Source of the DNA: Xanthostigma xanthostigma
Lineage: Eukaryota > Arthropoda > Insecta > Raphidioptera > Raphidiidae
Direction: 5' to 3'
Length of the DNA: 64,000 nt
Assembly: GCA_963575645.1 (NCBI GenBank)
Contig: OY754470.1
Location: forward strand, 3,852,501 to 3,916,500
The position numbers and the translations under genes are program-made. Positions 11,879 to 24,654 of the stretch are shown here, piece by piece (the first letter of the stretch is position 1; every line of letters starts with the position of its first letter). The notes under the pieces are model-generated. The model did no database searches. It saw only the letters and a program-made list of their open reading frames with translations, and was not told the DNA's origin.

Positions 11879-12354
11879 ATACTAGCTGCTACCCGCGGCT
11901 CTGCACGCGATTGAGATGAAACGGGACAGCGACAACAGTAGAGGAGCCATACCACTTTAAAAAACAATGTTTATCATTTTGACGTTTTCTCCAGCAGTTT
12001 TTGCGTGCTATATGTATATATTACGTGCAAATTTTAAAATCATCCCCTATTTCACCGATGATTTTGCAGAAACGCTGAAATATGTAGGTAATCCTTTATT
12101 TCTTACCAAAATCCTAAATATCAATATTTTTATCCCTAACTTGAGAAATGATGGGTTCCTCATACAAAGTTTCATGCCTTATTTCAGTCCCTTCAGGATT
12201 TTTTTTTTGAGACAAAAGGTACCTTCTGTCCTTCGTCGAGATGCATTCTATCTCCTTGCCAAATTTTATCGAAATCTGTTCAGCGGTTTATGCGTGAAAG
12301 CGTAACAAACAAACAAACTTACATTCGCATTTATATAATATTAATTAGTTAGGA
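11879..12354 (+). mobile_element. SINE-like or LINE-tail retroposon
   Basis: It starts with a head of the CTAGCTGCTACCCGCGGCTC type. It ends with a tail typical of insect retroposons: GTTCAGCGGTTTATGCGTG, then AAGCGTAACAAACAAACAAAC, then ATTCGCATTTATATAATATT. A frame of 112 codons inside shows no recognised domain and is best read as chance. Target duplications were not identified. Confidence 0.65.
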
Positions 12355-15300
12355 TTTTTTAATCAAGTTTATTGTAAAACAGTGATGTTTGCAGTGTTAC
12401 CGTACAATTTCTACTCCTTTTTTCGTTGCCGATAAAGTTTTTTTTCGTAACAATAATCTATTGCGTAAATTTTAAAATTACTGTACAAAGGTTAATATTT
12501 TTTACTGCAGTATAGGAATAATATATATTTTCTATTATTTTCCCCTTGACAGTTGAGTGTACCAAGGTAAATGGCCATCATATAATGTACGTAAGGATGA
12601 TAAAGCATTGACATCAAATTAAGCTAACATTGACTCCATTTACAACGGTTATTAAACAACAGAAATCTAAATTATACATAGTATTACATTTTTCAGATAA
12701 AAAAATAACATTTCTAACAAATTACGTGTACCAAAAATTTTATGTCCAAATGAATATCGTATGAAAAATTTATTTTTACATAATTAGCATAAATATTTCA
12801 TCCCCCCTCCGAAGGGTTTCTGATTTTCAATAATTAAAAAAACAATATTAAAAAAAATCATAAAAATCAAAGTTGTACTTGAGGACTTTGGAATATTGCC
12901 TAAATATACAAACTCGGCACATTAATGCGGTATAAAAATATATTTTCCCCTTTCAGAAATTCTCAGAAAATAATTTAATCGCATTTTTTTGTTCGTTTAT
13001 CAAAAGTGGAATCAGTTAAATCCGTGATATATTTTGTGCTATCAATATATAAAACAGGTGAATGACATCGTTACATTTACCCCATCAATTGTTTTTTTAA
13101 AACAATGGACAATCAAACAATAGATCCAAAATAATTTTAACTACTTGAGTATGCAATAATTTGTTAATAGTTTTGTTACAATTATTATTTTAAAATAAAC
13201 GAAAATAATGTTGATGTGGTTGTTTTCACTTTATAAAACAATTAATTTTGAAGCTAATATGTATGCATTATACTACATTTGTTATTGTTATAAATAATTA
13301 TAGTTATGAGTTTATAACAAATAAATCAAACATAATTAATTTGTTGTAATGACTAATAATTCACCAATAAAACATTACAACTTAAGAACTGTAAAAATGC
13401 GCATTCAAAACACGTGCATTGCATTTTTAAAATACCGGAACTTATAAGAACTTTAATTGTCAGTCATTTTATTTTAACTTAAAAATGCAAATCACGATTT
13501 AATTTGTTATACAGGATGATTCAATATTAACCGGAACATGAGACTCATGTAATTTTCCATAAGAAAATAATGAAACAAAAGTGCGTTGTGCGATTATTAA
13601 TAAAATTATTCCGCTGGAAATATTTTTGAAGTTAAAACAGATGAACTCAACTATAACCGAACGGATTTTCAAACGGTTTTCATTAATAAAAAGAGCGATA
13701 AACGAGGCAGGCTTCTGTATATAATTTGTAAATATTTTGTGCAAAATAACAACTATGTACTGTTTTGTCAAAAAAAAAACTGTTTTCGTACGCTTACATG
13801 GCTAACGCTGACCAAATATTTTTTTGTAGTAAGTGAGGTTATATAATTTAAGTGAGAGTTTGTGCAGGTAAACGATTCAGTACCAACACAAAAAAAAATA
13901 GAATGAGTTCGAGTTTTTTTGAAAATTCAAATCTTACAAATGGTACATTATAATAATTTTTGGAAAGGTGTATAGAAAAGTAAATTCATGGGCATTTTTT
14001 AAGGAAAATTTTAAATGATTTTTTATTGATTAATATTCGGAGTTGTATGTTTAATATTAAATTATTCAGTCTGTATAGTGGACAAACAATGTTTAACTTC
14101 CTTATTTAAATAGATACATCCGCTTATACTTGCACTGAAACGTAACAAATAAAGTAAAGAACGCAGGGATTGCAAAGCCATAGTAAACATGTCCCAATTA
14201 AGTCGTCAGCCAATAAAAACAACTCTTTTTAGACGGTCTTAGGTGGGCTTTAGTTGACTATATTGAAGAGTTTTCGTAATTTGTCAGTGGTAATGATCTG
14301 ACAGTAGAGCCTTCTAATACCAAAGTATCAATTTTGTGATATAAATTACTAACTTTATAATTTCAAAAAAAAATTCACAGGTGACCAATATAATATGACT
14401 GACAGTAGAGCTTGGCTTCCGCAATACACCACTTCCGTAACCGAATCACTCTAATGAATAATACGAAATATATTAGCAAATAAAAAATAAAATATAAACC
14501 AAGGCGATCCGACCAAAATTGCGATCTGTAGAGCTCTGACGTACGTACATACGTACAGACTGACCTACAATGGCTGTTCGTGATTTTCAATTACAATTTT
14601 AGTAGTAATTATAATCTCGAATCGATCTAAAATGGTTCTGGCTTATAGAACAGAATCTCCTCTTTTCAAAAAGCTACAATTTGAATGGATTTCATATGAA
14701 ATTAACTTAGATATAACTTCTTGTGTGAACGAAAGTCAGGTCTGACGCGAAAAGCGATTATAGTTTAGCGGTATGTGCAAAAAATCAACCCTATTATGAA
14801 TAAGTGTGTGAGTCTATAATGGATCTATATATGGCACATAAATTTGAGTTAAAGTTCAAATGTCCTTCGGATAACAAAGAAAGTCATGTTTTCGTCATGA
14901 ATCATGGAATGACGAAATTGACCAGGTGTTTTCTATTATTCTGGAATGTACATTATGTACACTTTTCCAGGGTTACAGGCAGGGGCAAACGTCATATAAA
15001 TATAACTAGATTCAAAACCTTTGTTCTGACGAACAGTGAATTTCGTTTTGCTGAGTTGCATTTTTTACGTTCTTCAAACATTTGCAAATTATATATGTAT
15101 GTTGATTTCATATGAACTCAGTGGAAACCGGATTCGAACACAAAGCTTAATAAAAATGACATCAGATAGGATTTGGTGCTTTTCGTTTTCTTCTTTATTA
15201 TCATTTCATTTGTAAACTCTGGCACAGATCTTCAACATGGCAGGCAAACAAAAACAACCTTGAGGCATGAGAAGCAGCTGTTCGTAGAGATGAGTTTACA

Positions 15301-16084
15301 AGAGGGTGTTTTTTTTTTTATTACGTTCCCTCGGGGTTATTAAACGCACTACTTTATATAAAAGGTACTTTCTTATCGTACCCACTACGTCACGCAATCC
15401 ACAGGATCTTTAATACAATAAATTATCTCTAAGAATAAGATGCGCATCACTCAAGACAGAATATGTTAAGATTTAAAATAAGGGAAACCTGATTTTGTTT
15501 GTTTGCGTCTGAATTGATTTAAAAATTACCCTCCTTCAAGGAAAACTGTGCTGCTGTTTAAAATAATTCTTTCGGGTGGACATAGGCTACGATAAAAACG
15601 GGAAGAGCTGCGAGCAAGGAGTGAAAATGTAGAGCAAAAATGAAATGCGCTTGCTAAACTGTTTAGGCACAAGGGTCGACAGTTTTGCAGTTTGAGTTTC
15701 AAATTCAGGATGTGATCGTTCCATGACCTTTCATACATTATAGAATGGGGATCCGAAAATAGGTCGAAAGAGAAATTGACTGCTCTGAAATCAGGTTCAA
15801 ACGAGTCGTATGTGACCGTTTTGCGTGTAGTTGTGCAACCGTCCGTACCAATTCAGGGCAAAGAACTTCAATCGATTACAAATCGATTGCTCAATAATCG
15901 AATCCTGAACTGGTGTGAAACTTAAATTGCAAAACTGTGAACCCGTTTGCGGAGGATCTTACAGATACTGTAAAGTCAAATCAAAATCTTCAAACATAGA
16001 AATATCTTATTTTATGCTAGTTGTTAGTGGTAGTTTTGTTGTAGAAATATGTATTGAAGGAGATTTAATTTATTTATGTAATCT
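12355..16084. other. Intronic AT-rich stretch, no gene seen
   Basis: Mostly unclassified. It includes ATACAGGATGATTC near 13510, a motif type found at ends of insect DNA elements, a TACGTACATACGTAC repeat near 14540, and related opposite-facing segments at about 15675-15705 and 15917-15940 (CAGTTTTGCAGTTTG and AAATTGCAAAACTGT). Open frames of 60-100 codons here show no family resemblance. Confidence 0.4.
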
Positions 16085-16430
16085 ATACTATATAAGCTGA
16101 AGAGTTTGTTTGCTTGTTTGTTTGGTTTAACGCGCTAATCTTAGGAACTAGTGGTTCGAATTGAAAATGTTTTTTTGTTGGATAGTCCATTTATCGAGGA
16201 AGGCTATAGGCTATATTATATCACGCTACGACCAATAGGAGCGGAGCATCAATGAAAAATGTTGCAAAATATAACTCAAAATTTGTCCGTCCAACAAAAA
16301 CTTTTGAACAGTAACTCCGATCATCATGAAATTTGGACACAACATTCATCTCGGTAAACTAAGATGAACGTGCGTACTCAAGTCCCTCGTTCTTTTGCAC
16401 CGCGCGGGACCGCTATAGTATACCTAAGGA
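16085..16430 (-). mobile_element. Retroposon fragment, minus strand
   Basis: Read on the minus strand it ends with a tail containing AACAAACAAGCAAACAAAC, preceded by the module GGACTATCCAACAAAAAAAC. The plus strand contains TATCGAGGAAGGCTATAGGC and CACGCTACGACCAATAGGAG, which I recognise as recurrent parts of insect SINE- or LINE-tail repeats. The 5' head is unclear. Confidence 0.55.
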
Positions 16431-16988
16431 TGTTCATATAGGCCCTGAGGATGAAAATATAATTTTTGAAAGTTGGCCATAAGCGATACTCTGGTAAAGC
16501 ATATTTTTTCAACCCAATTAAATTTCCTTCAATCTTATTTTATATGTCCGTATGTAGATTGCTATGCTCAGCAGGATTATCTAAGGATCTAAGCAGGAAA
16601 GTGTAGTCCGCACGTTTTTCCAGTGTTTTTATTCACGTAAGATGCCTACAAAAAGACAGAATGAAAGTCACGTTATAATGTGCAATGCTCAAGTTTTATG
16701 TACGCCGTGAAAGGCAAATAAAACGAACGACCTATCTTATCGTAGAACATGTGTAAAAAGTGTATACTTAATACAAAGGATACGCGTACTGTACCTGATT
16801 GCCAGACCCCCAAGAACAACCGACAGGACATTCAACTCCTCCTTGCATTGGTTGAAGGAATGCACAGGTGTTCTTTAAAGTTTAGAATGGGGTGAACGCG
16901 ATGAACGACTATAATATAGAATTTGTTGCCGTGGCCAGAGAAAATGCTACGCATACACACAGTACACACCGCGCACGCGTGTGGAGTG

Positions 16989-17352
16989 CATATACTTTTA
17001 TTCTATACTGAGCATAGGGATAAAATCGCTATCGAACTATTAGGGTGCAAACATATATACTTCTGTCTTTTTTACGCCGTAAGAACTGGCGTATCCAGAC
17101 GGGCAAAACAAGCACGGGGGATTCGGCTTAAGAAATGTCTAATTTTCCCCCTCCTGGGCCAAATTAACGTCATAGAAAAAGACAAAGTTTTTGAAACAGA
17201 TATACTTTATTCAGATTGAAAACCAATCTTATCATCGGAGAAATCAGGCAATTACATCGAAGAAAGAGACGCAGATATATTTTCGATACGCTTTGTTGCC
17301 TTCACTTACCGCACATTGAGTAGATAGGCAATGATTCATATAGTTAATTATG
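16989..17352 (-). mobile_element. Family F element copy 1, carrying an extra miniature element
   Basis: Bounded by CATATACTTTTATTC on the left and by the AGTTAATTA end on the right. Target duplication GTGGAGTG / ATGGAGTG (16981-16988, 17353-17360; 7 of 8). It is the inverse of the copy at 30334-30730. It contains ACTGGCGTATCCAG with a GGGGGATTCGG and CCTGGGCCAAA body, an insertion shared with copy 3 but absent from copies 2 and 4. Its far terminus is partly deleted here. Confidence 0.75.
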
Positions 17353-17415
17353 ATGGAGTGCGTATAACGCTTTGACAGAAAGAGCAGAAACGATTCTCCC
17401 AACTCTGTCCTTCCA

Positions 17416-18095
17416 TAATGTCTTACAGGCTTTTCACAATAAATTAGTACAGCAGGATATGTATAGAAGTTTAAACTCCTCATATAGTTATATATACAGC
17501 GACCTAATACCGGCCAATACCGCAGCCAAATATTTAACTTTTAATGTAAATATAATCAAGCTTAGAATCGTAAGTCAACTAAGGATGTCAGGCAATGAAT
17601 ATGTTCGTTTCTTTTATAAGGGGAATAGTTACTCTTTCAACACTATGAAAACTTGTAGGGTCTGCAATATGATTAAGAATGATAAGAACATGTTTCACTT
17701 CTTACTGGAATGCCCTCACTACACCACATGCAGAGAAGCTTTTCTCAATAAATATATTACTGGCCCATGCACTGTCCACAATTTTCATAAACTTGTATTT
17801 GACTTTAACTCAGTTCACAAACTAAATGACATATTTAATTTTATAACTAATGCCATAAAATAAGATCATTTATGCTGTTCCAGTAATTTATCTACAAACG
17901 GAAAGTCATATAAGTATTCCAGTTATTACAAAATTAGAACTTATAGGATTATAAAATAATTCTTTTATGTTTTGTTCGCTATCTAAATTTAAATCAGATT
18001 TGTAATTTTGAAGTGCTATATTCTGGTTGGGTTAATCCAACCACCTGTAATAACAAGTCTTTTTTGTTAAATACAGTATTTTTATCTATCTATCT
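17416..18095 (+). mobile_element. 5'-truncated LINE with 15-bp target duplication
   Basis: Flanked by an exact 15-bp repeat, AACTCTGTCCTTCCA, at 17401-17415 and 18096-18110. The element ends in a short ATCT repeat tail (TTTTTATCTATCTATCT). It holds the last part of a reverse-transcriptase ORF and about 230 bp of 3' UTR. The long direct repeat, 5' truncation and simple tail are the hallmarks of target-primed reverse transcription. Confidence 0.92.
17417..17863 (+). pseudogene. C-terminal fragment of LINE ORF2 (reverse transcriptase protein)
   Basis: 148 codons open from the truncation point to a TAA at 17861-17863. Around the middle the protein has CRVC, then a spacer, then HFLLEC. This CxxC...HxxxxC knuckle follows the reverse-transcriptase domain in many insect non-LTR elements. 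The polymerase and endonuclease domains are missing because of 5' truncation, so it is a fragment, not a gene. Its uninterrupted frame suggests a fairly recent insertion. The clade (I, Jockey, CR1 or other) is not assigned. Confidence 0.8.
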
Positions 18096-18110
18096 AACTC
18101 TGTCCTTCCA

Positions 18111-20008
18111 ACTGCCGGTTAAAGTCGGAGAAGGAGAAGCGTTTCCGATCCAGACCAATTTGCGTCTAAAGATTAAAAATCTTGTAAAACGGTGAATGTT
18201 GTAATAGCGTTTCTTCACCTTAAGAAAAGCGTGCGTATTGGAACTCACGCGTTTTTTTTTGTGTTAAATTAAGACAGCGCGGAGAGCAGTTTATTTTGGG
18301 CAATTGTTTTTGTAGAACATTGATTTGCAAACACAGAAAGAGGAGTGTGCCATTGGATCGTATTCAAAGAGCGTGTAGTTTTGATATATATATTTATATT
18401 TTATATAGAAACGAGAGAATGCGGCCGGCCGATGAGACTCGTATTTATAAACACGTAGCGGCTACCAGCGCAGTGTTGTAACTCTATTAACAGAAGCCGG
18501 CCGGCCGGCTTTGGTTCGATCAACGCACATTCTGCTTACAAGGTGATTCTCTGATGATGACTGATCATCGTCACACTAATGACAAACAAAACGGTTATTT
18601 TTTCATAACAATTAACTGTCACTGTTATAATATGTTTTCTCTATGCTGTTGCTAGGGCCATCAACATCTAGAATAAAATTCTGGTTTTGTGCCTGCAAAC
18701 ATTCTTTGCCTTGTATGTTCAAATAAAACAATCATAATTGCATCATTGCCAGTCGCTAGAAATAAATAAAACCGAAACGTAAGTTTTTAACTTTGATGGT
18801 ACATGTTATAAAATTCTTACACCGAATTAACCATTTTCAAAATGTTTGTCAATTCATTTGTTTCAACTCAAAAACTACTGACTCGATTTTTATCAAGTGT
18901 TCAAAATTATGGAATACATCATGCCATGTCGTGCTGCATCTGAAACATTTAAGTCCAATTTAATGCCGATCAGTTTTTTTTTTAATTGGGAACAAATTTT
19001 GAAAATGGATAATTCCGTCTTGACATCACAATCGCGGAGTATATTCAATTATTTTTTTTGACATCTGTGTTTACATCTCCAACGGATGCGGATTTGATGC
19101 AAATCATGACTAGAGTTCTTTAGCTGACCAATAAAGATCGCGCAAATGTCGACTTTACCAATTCTGAAATTTTGTTATTAAATAATGAACTTATTCAGTT
19201 TTTTAATAAAAGTGATAATAAACAACAATCTCTTTTACAATTAATATTTACCAATCAGAAGACACATTCATTGTTAAAAATATTATTTTTATTATAATTC
19301 ACACATCTGCAGATGTCAGTAACACCCATCTCTGTAACATTTCTGATGATGGTATAAACTATAAATTATTCATTTCGAAATTTTGTTAATACGAAGTTAT
19401 GATGCACCGGGCGTTAGTAAATTGGGTTAATTACCAAACATTCTGTATAGATAAATGGCAAATTGGACGACCGGATGAAATAAACTCGCGGAGTGAGAGA
19501 GATGATAAGGTAGGAAGAAAGAGAGAACGATCATGATGTGAGCCAATAAAATATCACTCGGTTTAGCTTCCCCGTGACACAACTTTAAAATGTATACATA
19601 ATATATGTATGTTATAACAGGAGATCAGACGGGAGAGGTGTCAAGCAAAGTTGCTCAACAGTCATCAGTGGAGTACCGAAATAACGCAGGCTGTGACACA
19701 ATGCCTACATATGATGATGAGTGACCTATTTCTGTATTTATTAACATACCTTCTTGAATGTCAAGATTGGATGATTGAGTTCACAGTTTTGACAGAATTA
19801 CATAACTGTAGGGGTGGCTCAAAAATAAACCATAGCAAAATCTATGGATATTGGACATCCATGTATTGTTTCCGTAGCTCCATGCCTAGCAATTGCTATT
19901 ATAACACAACTCTGATCTAATATTGGCACTTAGACAATAAATAGTACTAGCTCCACGCTCGGCTTGTGTTGCAAAAAAAAGTTTTATCATATTGTCAAAT
20001 ATTATAGA
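18111..20008. other. Intronic stretch, mostly unclassified
   Basis: AT-rich except for two CpG-rich runs, GCGGCCGGCCG near 18421 and GCCGGCCGGCCGGC near 18495. No gene or bounded repeat is supported. Confidence 0.4.
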
Positions 20009-20197
20009 AACAATTCGGAACCCAAAGGAAGGGGGGTTTTTGATTGGTAAACATTGATTTAGAAAAGCATGATGGAGGCTTTTCTAAATCAATGTTTACC
20101 TTATGCCTTCATAGTTTACCTGTCACAAACCCCTCTTAGGACAATTCGGTGCATTTCTCACCAGAGGTCTCACCATTCCTTTGGGTTCCGAATTGTT
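20009..20197. mobile_element. Miniature element with 22-bp perfect terminal repeats and an internal hairpin
   Basis: It starts AACAATTCGGAACCCAAAGG and ends with the exact inverse, CCTTTGGGTTCCGAATTGTT. The repeats are 22 bp including the adjoining AA and TT. Inside, GGTAAACATTGATTTAGAAA is repeated in reverse after a short loop (about 20046-20101), giving a second near-perfect hairpin. No coding frame. The target duplication is not clear. Confidence 0.88.
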
Positions 20198-20940
20198 ATG
20201 ATGCAATTAGTAAATTTATTTTTCAATTTTCATGCGTAGCCAAAAAAATAGATATTACATCAGAAAAAGAGAGAATGTATAGCCAATTGTTGCTTATTCG
20301 GGATTGTTGACATCCCGAACCCATAAATCGCGTTGTTTTTTGACATAGGATTTATTGTAATTTCTGAACATTTTTTTTTATTGACAATGTCTGTACAATT
20401 TTAACTGTGTTTTGACTAATAAAGTTTGAATTGAATTATATACACAAACTGTATCTATTTGGTGCTAGACAACAGAAAGATTTTGAAGACGGCGAGATTG
20501 CGAAACGGGGATTAGATGTCAATTTTCTTTTTCTTTAAACAATGCTACAAATAATCTATAAAGTATAAATATAAAATACAACATTGCGACGAAAGACAGT
20601 TTACTTTTGGTACAATCTGTATAGATATGTGAACTATTTATGATCGCTTCTTCTAAAATCAGTGAAAGTTATTTATAATATATAGGTAGGTATCATCAGC
20701 TAGAACAATTAAACAAATTAACATTTTCGTGTAACCTTGTTCCACTACCCACGCGATATACAGGTAGGTCGAAGATGCGCTGACAGTTTTAGACTGTTTC
20801 TCTGGGAGAACGAAATCAGATACGAAAAATGGCGGATCTTACAAATCCAAACACAGGATTTATCCTTGCTAACTAAAAATATATTTATGGTTGTGAATAT
20901 TTTTTGACTCACTGAGAAATATTCTTTATTCAACACGCGT

Positions 20941-21302
20941 GAGTAATATGTAATTTCGGGGCCCTGCTAAACGTGGGAGAAATAATATATTACTTCACTA
21001 TAGTGTAATAATGAATTTTCTGGCGTGGGAGAAATCATATATTACTTCACTAGTGTAATAATGAATTTTCTGGACCAATAGAAACTCAGTAGCAAGCCCA
21101 AGCGCTAAATAATGAAAAAAACTGCAAGTAGCTTCTGGACCAATAGGAACGTGGTAGGCGGTATTGTATACTTATATGAAAACAGCATCGCAATTCAGCG
21201 AAATCATGGCAATCTTGTGTATACACTGACGGTGGTACGTCAATCAATGAAGTGATTTATTATTTTTCCCTCTGTTATCAGGGCCCCGATTACATATTAC
21301 TC
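20941..21302. mobile_element. Inverted-repeat element with internal tandem duplication
   Basis: The ends pair as GAGTAATATGTAATTTCGGG (continuing GCCCTG) against CAGGGCCCCGATTACATATTACTC. The similarity resumes outside at TTTATTCAAC (20925-20934) and GTTGAATAAA (21309-21318), so the true element may be wider. Inside, a unit of about 51 bp starting GTGGGAGAAATAATATATTA is duplicated in tandem (about 20970-21072), and CTTCTGGACCAATAG occurs twice. Confidence 0.75.
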
Positions 21303-21318
21303 CTGCTAGTTGAATAAA

Positions 21319-21451
21319 GTATTATGTGCGACTATTGATCGAAGGAGAATATTCCACTCGCGTGTGTTTTACCGCACTCGCTGCGCTCGTACGGCAAATT
21401 TCACGCTCATGGAATCTTCTCCTTCTCTCACTAGTCGCACAATATACTATT
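21319..21451. mobile_element. Foldback element with GTGCGACTA arms
   Basis: The left arm GTATTATGTGCGACTATTG continues to GAAGGAGAATATTCCA. The right arm is the reverse, TGGAATCTTCTCC through CTAGTCGCACAATATACTATT. The loop holds CACTCGCTGCGCTCGTACGG. The right terminus, read inverted as AATAGTATATTGTGCGACTA, matches that of the small palindrome at 48325-48378. Confidence 0.7.
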
Positions 21452-22698
21452 CTTGATCTCCTCTGTCGTAATTGGTTTGGAACTATATTTAGCCCAAGTA
21501 TAACAAAATGAAGTCTTAGAAGTATAGAACAAGGATTAAAATGAAATTATTTGAACGTCCAGAATTTCTACTTAGACATAATTTTTGAGATTTTACTTGA
21601 AAAATTGAAATCTTGGAGGAATGAGTTCTCTGGTTCATCATATTTTTTACACGAGCTCTTTTTGCGACTATGACTTAAATTTTGATTGATAAGTTAACTA
21701 ACTGGTCTTCTCTTGAAGATGAATGGAACACTACCTAATAATTTTTTTTAGGCGCGCGTTTCGCTAACCATGTTAGCATCATTAGAAGATGATTTGGATG
21801 ATTAATACTCTTGATGACTACTTAATTCTGATGATGTATTTTGGTGTTTTATGGATATTATTTATCATTCAACTTGTGAACAGGCAAAAAATTTACTGCC
21901 AAAAACCCAGTAATTTCTTTTTCCGTAACTTTATAACTTCCTCTTATTCTTTTAACCAATTTAGAAAAAAACGCTGATGTGGTGTTTTTCATGGAGATAA
22001 AAAATAAATTTAATGAATTCCCTTTTTTTTCAATTTACTCATACCAATAAAACATAATAACGGAAATTGAATATTTGATATATTATTATCAGTTAAGAAA
22101 TCGCTCGCATTCCAGTAGTGTCTTGGATGTGTTGATTATTCGGTTGGTGAAAGGAAGAAGAAAATAAAGATGGTTTCACCTTGTGTGATATAACGCACGC
22201 ATTTTATAACTGCAACGTCAGTTATAATAAATTTATTCATGAAAAATAGAAAGTGTATAAAAATCTGATAGTGGACGCGGGTTTGCTTATATTGCAGTCA
22301 TTCCAATAAATCAGTCCAACTTACTGGTATTCCGCTATGATATTTTAAATTGCCCTTCAAAGAACAAATTTCATTTGATAATTAATCCTCGGATATATTC
22401 AAAACTTTGATTAGCGTCTGTGCAGTAATCTTTAATAAATAAAATATTAAAAAATAAATATATTATTACATTTACACGTTTTGTAGCATTTTGAAAAATT
22501 TTGTAAACCACATGAACATTTTTTAAAATCTAAGCTAGATTCTGATTAAATATTTCAATATTGATATTATTTTTGTGAGTATAACTCATTTTTGTTCGGC
22601 ATTTAACTTGAAGCAACCTCAGGAGACAACGCATTGTGGTCTACTTTTAAATCAGATTACTCCCAACCACAATTACATCATTTCAGTATGTTTTAAAC

Positions 22699-22906
22699 AT
22701 ATATTTATTAATTAACTATATGAATCATTGCCTATCTACTCAATGTGCGGTGCGTGAACGCAACAAAGCGTATCGAAAATATATCTTGCGTCTCTTTCTT
22801 CGATGTAATTCCCTGATTTCTCCGATGGTAGGATTGGTTGATATACTTGCATTCAATCTGAATAAAGTATCTTTATTTCAAAAACTGTCTTTTTCTATGA
22901 TTATAT
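22699..22906 (+). mobile_element. Family F element copy 2 (internally deleted)
   Basis: 208 bp between exact 8-bp direct repeats TTTTAAAC (22691-22698, 22907-22914). It shares CAATGTGCGGTG, CGTATCGAAAATATATC and TTCCCTGATTTCTCCGATG with the other copies. It stops after the TCTTTTTCTATGA module, so the distal third is missing. Confidence 0.85.
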
Positions 22907-22914
22907 TTTTAAAC

Positions 22915-24654
22915 TCATTTCATATATAAAATTAAAAAAAAAATGCTTCATTTAAGTTTTATCGCTATGAAAAACCAAATATTTTTGAGGTCAGGGAAAT
23001 TTGTTTTTATGAAGTGTCTTTTATTCCTCATTGCTGTGTCTATCAAAATATTTTAAAAAACGTTAAAATGTTATTCCGGTAAAAATGACCGCTTACAAAA
23101 TGTGAGTTTTCAAGTGAACCATTATTATAACGTGATCAACATTCTTTTACGATGACCCCGAACAATGTTAACAGTGAAAATAAGTAGGTTAGGTTGAAAT
23201 ATTCGTAAAACATTCACTACTTCACCTGCGTAAGTGGTATGTGGCAACGTGCACTACCTGTGCAACGCGGTTTGATATATGTAGGTAGTATGCACTATGC
23301 AATGATTCTGCAATGTGTTAGAAGAAGAAGAATGTAATTACATTACCTGCAAATTCGAGAACCGCTGAAACGATTTGAAAAATGCTTCTGTATTTTAAAA
23401 GCTTACTTCTTGACGAGTAACATATAGGCTTTCACAGAAAGTGGTAACAGCGAAAGTCATGAATCCTACTAGATACAAAAGAAAGTAATAGTTTTTTGTT
23501 CAACTCCCCGAGACTTACATTATCGGAAACTGCTGAGGTATATTTTTTTTTAGTTCAAGCTCAACCGGAAGTGTACATGGATATTTTTTTACATTTTTCG
23601 AAATCTCCATTTTTTCTCTACTAATTCATATAAAATTTTCATAAGGTTACATAAGAAAATGTTTGAGAAATAATTTATCATCTGGAAAACCCGAATAAAA
23701 AAAATAGTCTAAATTATGAAATTGAGAAATATGAATTGAAAAAGGGTCATTCTAATATTTGAATATGTCACTTTGGAACAAAGTGTGTTTTTTTAATAAA
23801 AACGTGAGTCATTCGACTTGACGTCATAGTTCTATTAAATTACCGAGTACTTACAAAAAATGTCCCGTTTTTGTTATCAACGATGACGGTATTAAGTTTT
23901 TTTTTTATCAATGTAGTGTTTTTTTCAGAATATAATATGACGCGCCCACTGTTCCGTAAGAAAATGATAAAAAAGTCGTAAAATCGTTTCCTGGATATTA
24001 ATAAAAGAAAATGTGATTTAATGACAAATTAATTCCTTATGGTTAATTTTTCGACAATGTTTTTTTTGCTTTCTTCAGAACTTTAAAATAACGTCCTGGA
24101 ACAAGCAGGTTGTCAAAATGTTGACCATCCAAAATTGGCAAATAATTTAAGAATTTATTTGCCTTGTAAATTATTTATTCAAGGTTCCAAAATTATTTGT
24201 ACATAAATTGAAGATTTTCTGTAAGCAATAATTTCATTCTATTGCGAACGTTTAAAATACATTTTTGAAAACAAAAAAATTACATACCCATACGAACTAT
24301 TATCAAGTTTTTTTTATTACTTATTATAAATATGCATTTCTAGTTAAAAACATATTAATTCCCAGAATATATTGGTATGAATGAACCAGAGTATGACACT
24401 GTATAAGTTGTGAATCATTTTACATTACGTGTCTATCAGTAAACACGTCAATGTCTGACGCCCTTAAAATCGACATCGTCACAAATGCCTAGGTGTGCGT
24501 TTGCATTGATGTCAATGCATCGACCAGTTAGCAACACTTACTTTTTTATGGCACTTGTTTATTGCTATTAATTGCACTATAGTGCAGGTTTTGCGTTGAT
24601 ACAGGTGCACCGATTATGACGATTTATAATAGATAAAGAATTTATAATGCACTA
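22915..24654. other. Intronic AT-rich stretch, nothing recognised
   Basis: Long AT-rich stretch with T and A runs. I see no bounded repeat, RNA gene or plausible coding frame. Confidence 0.45.
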
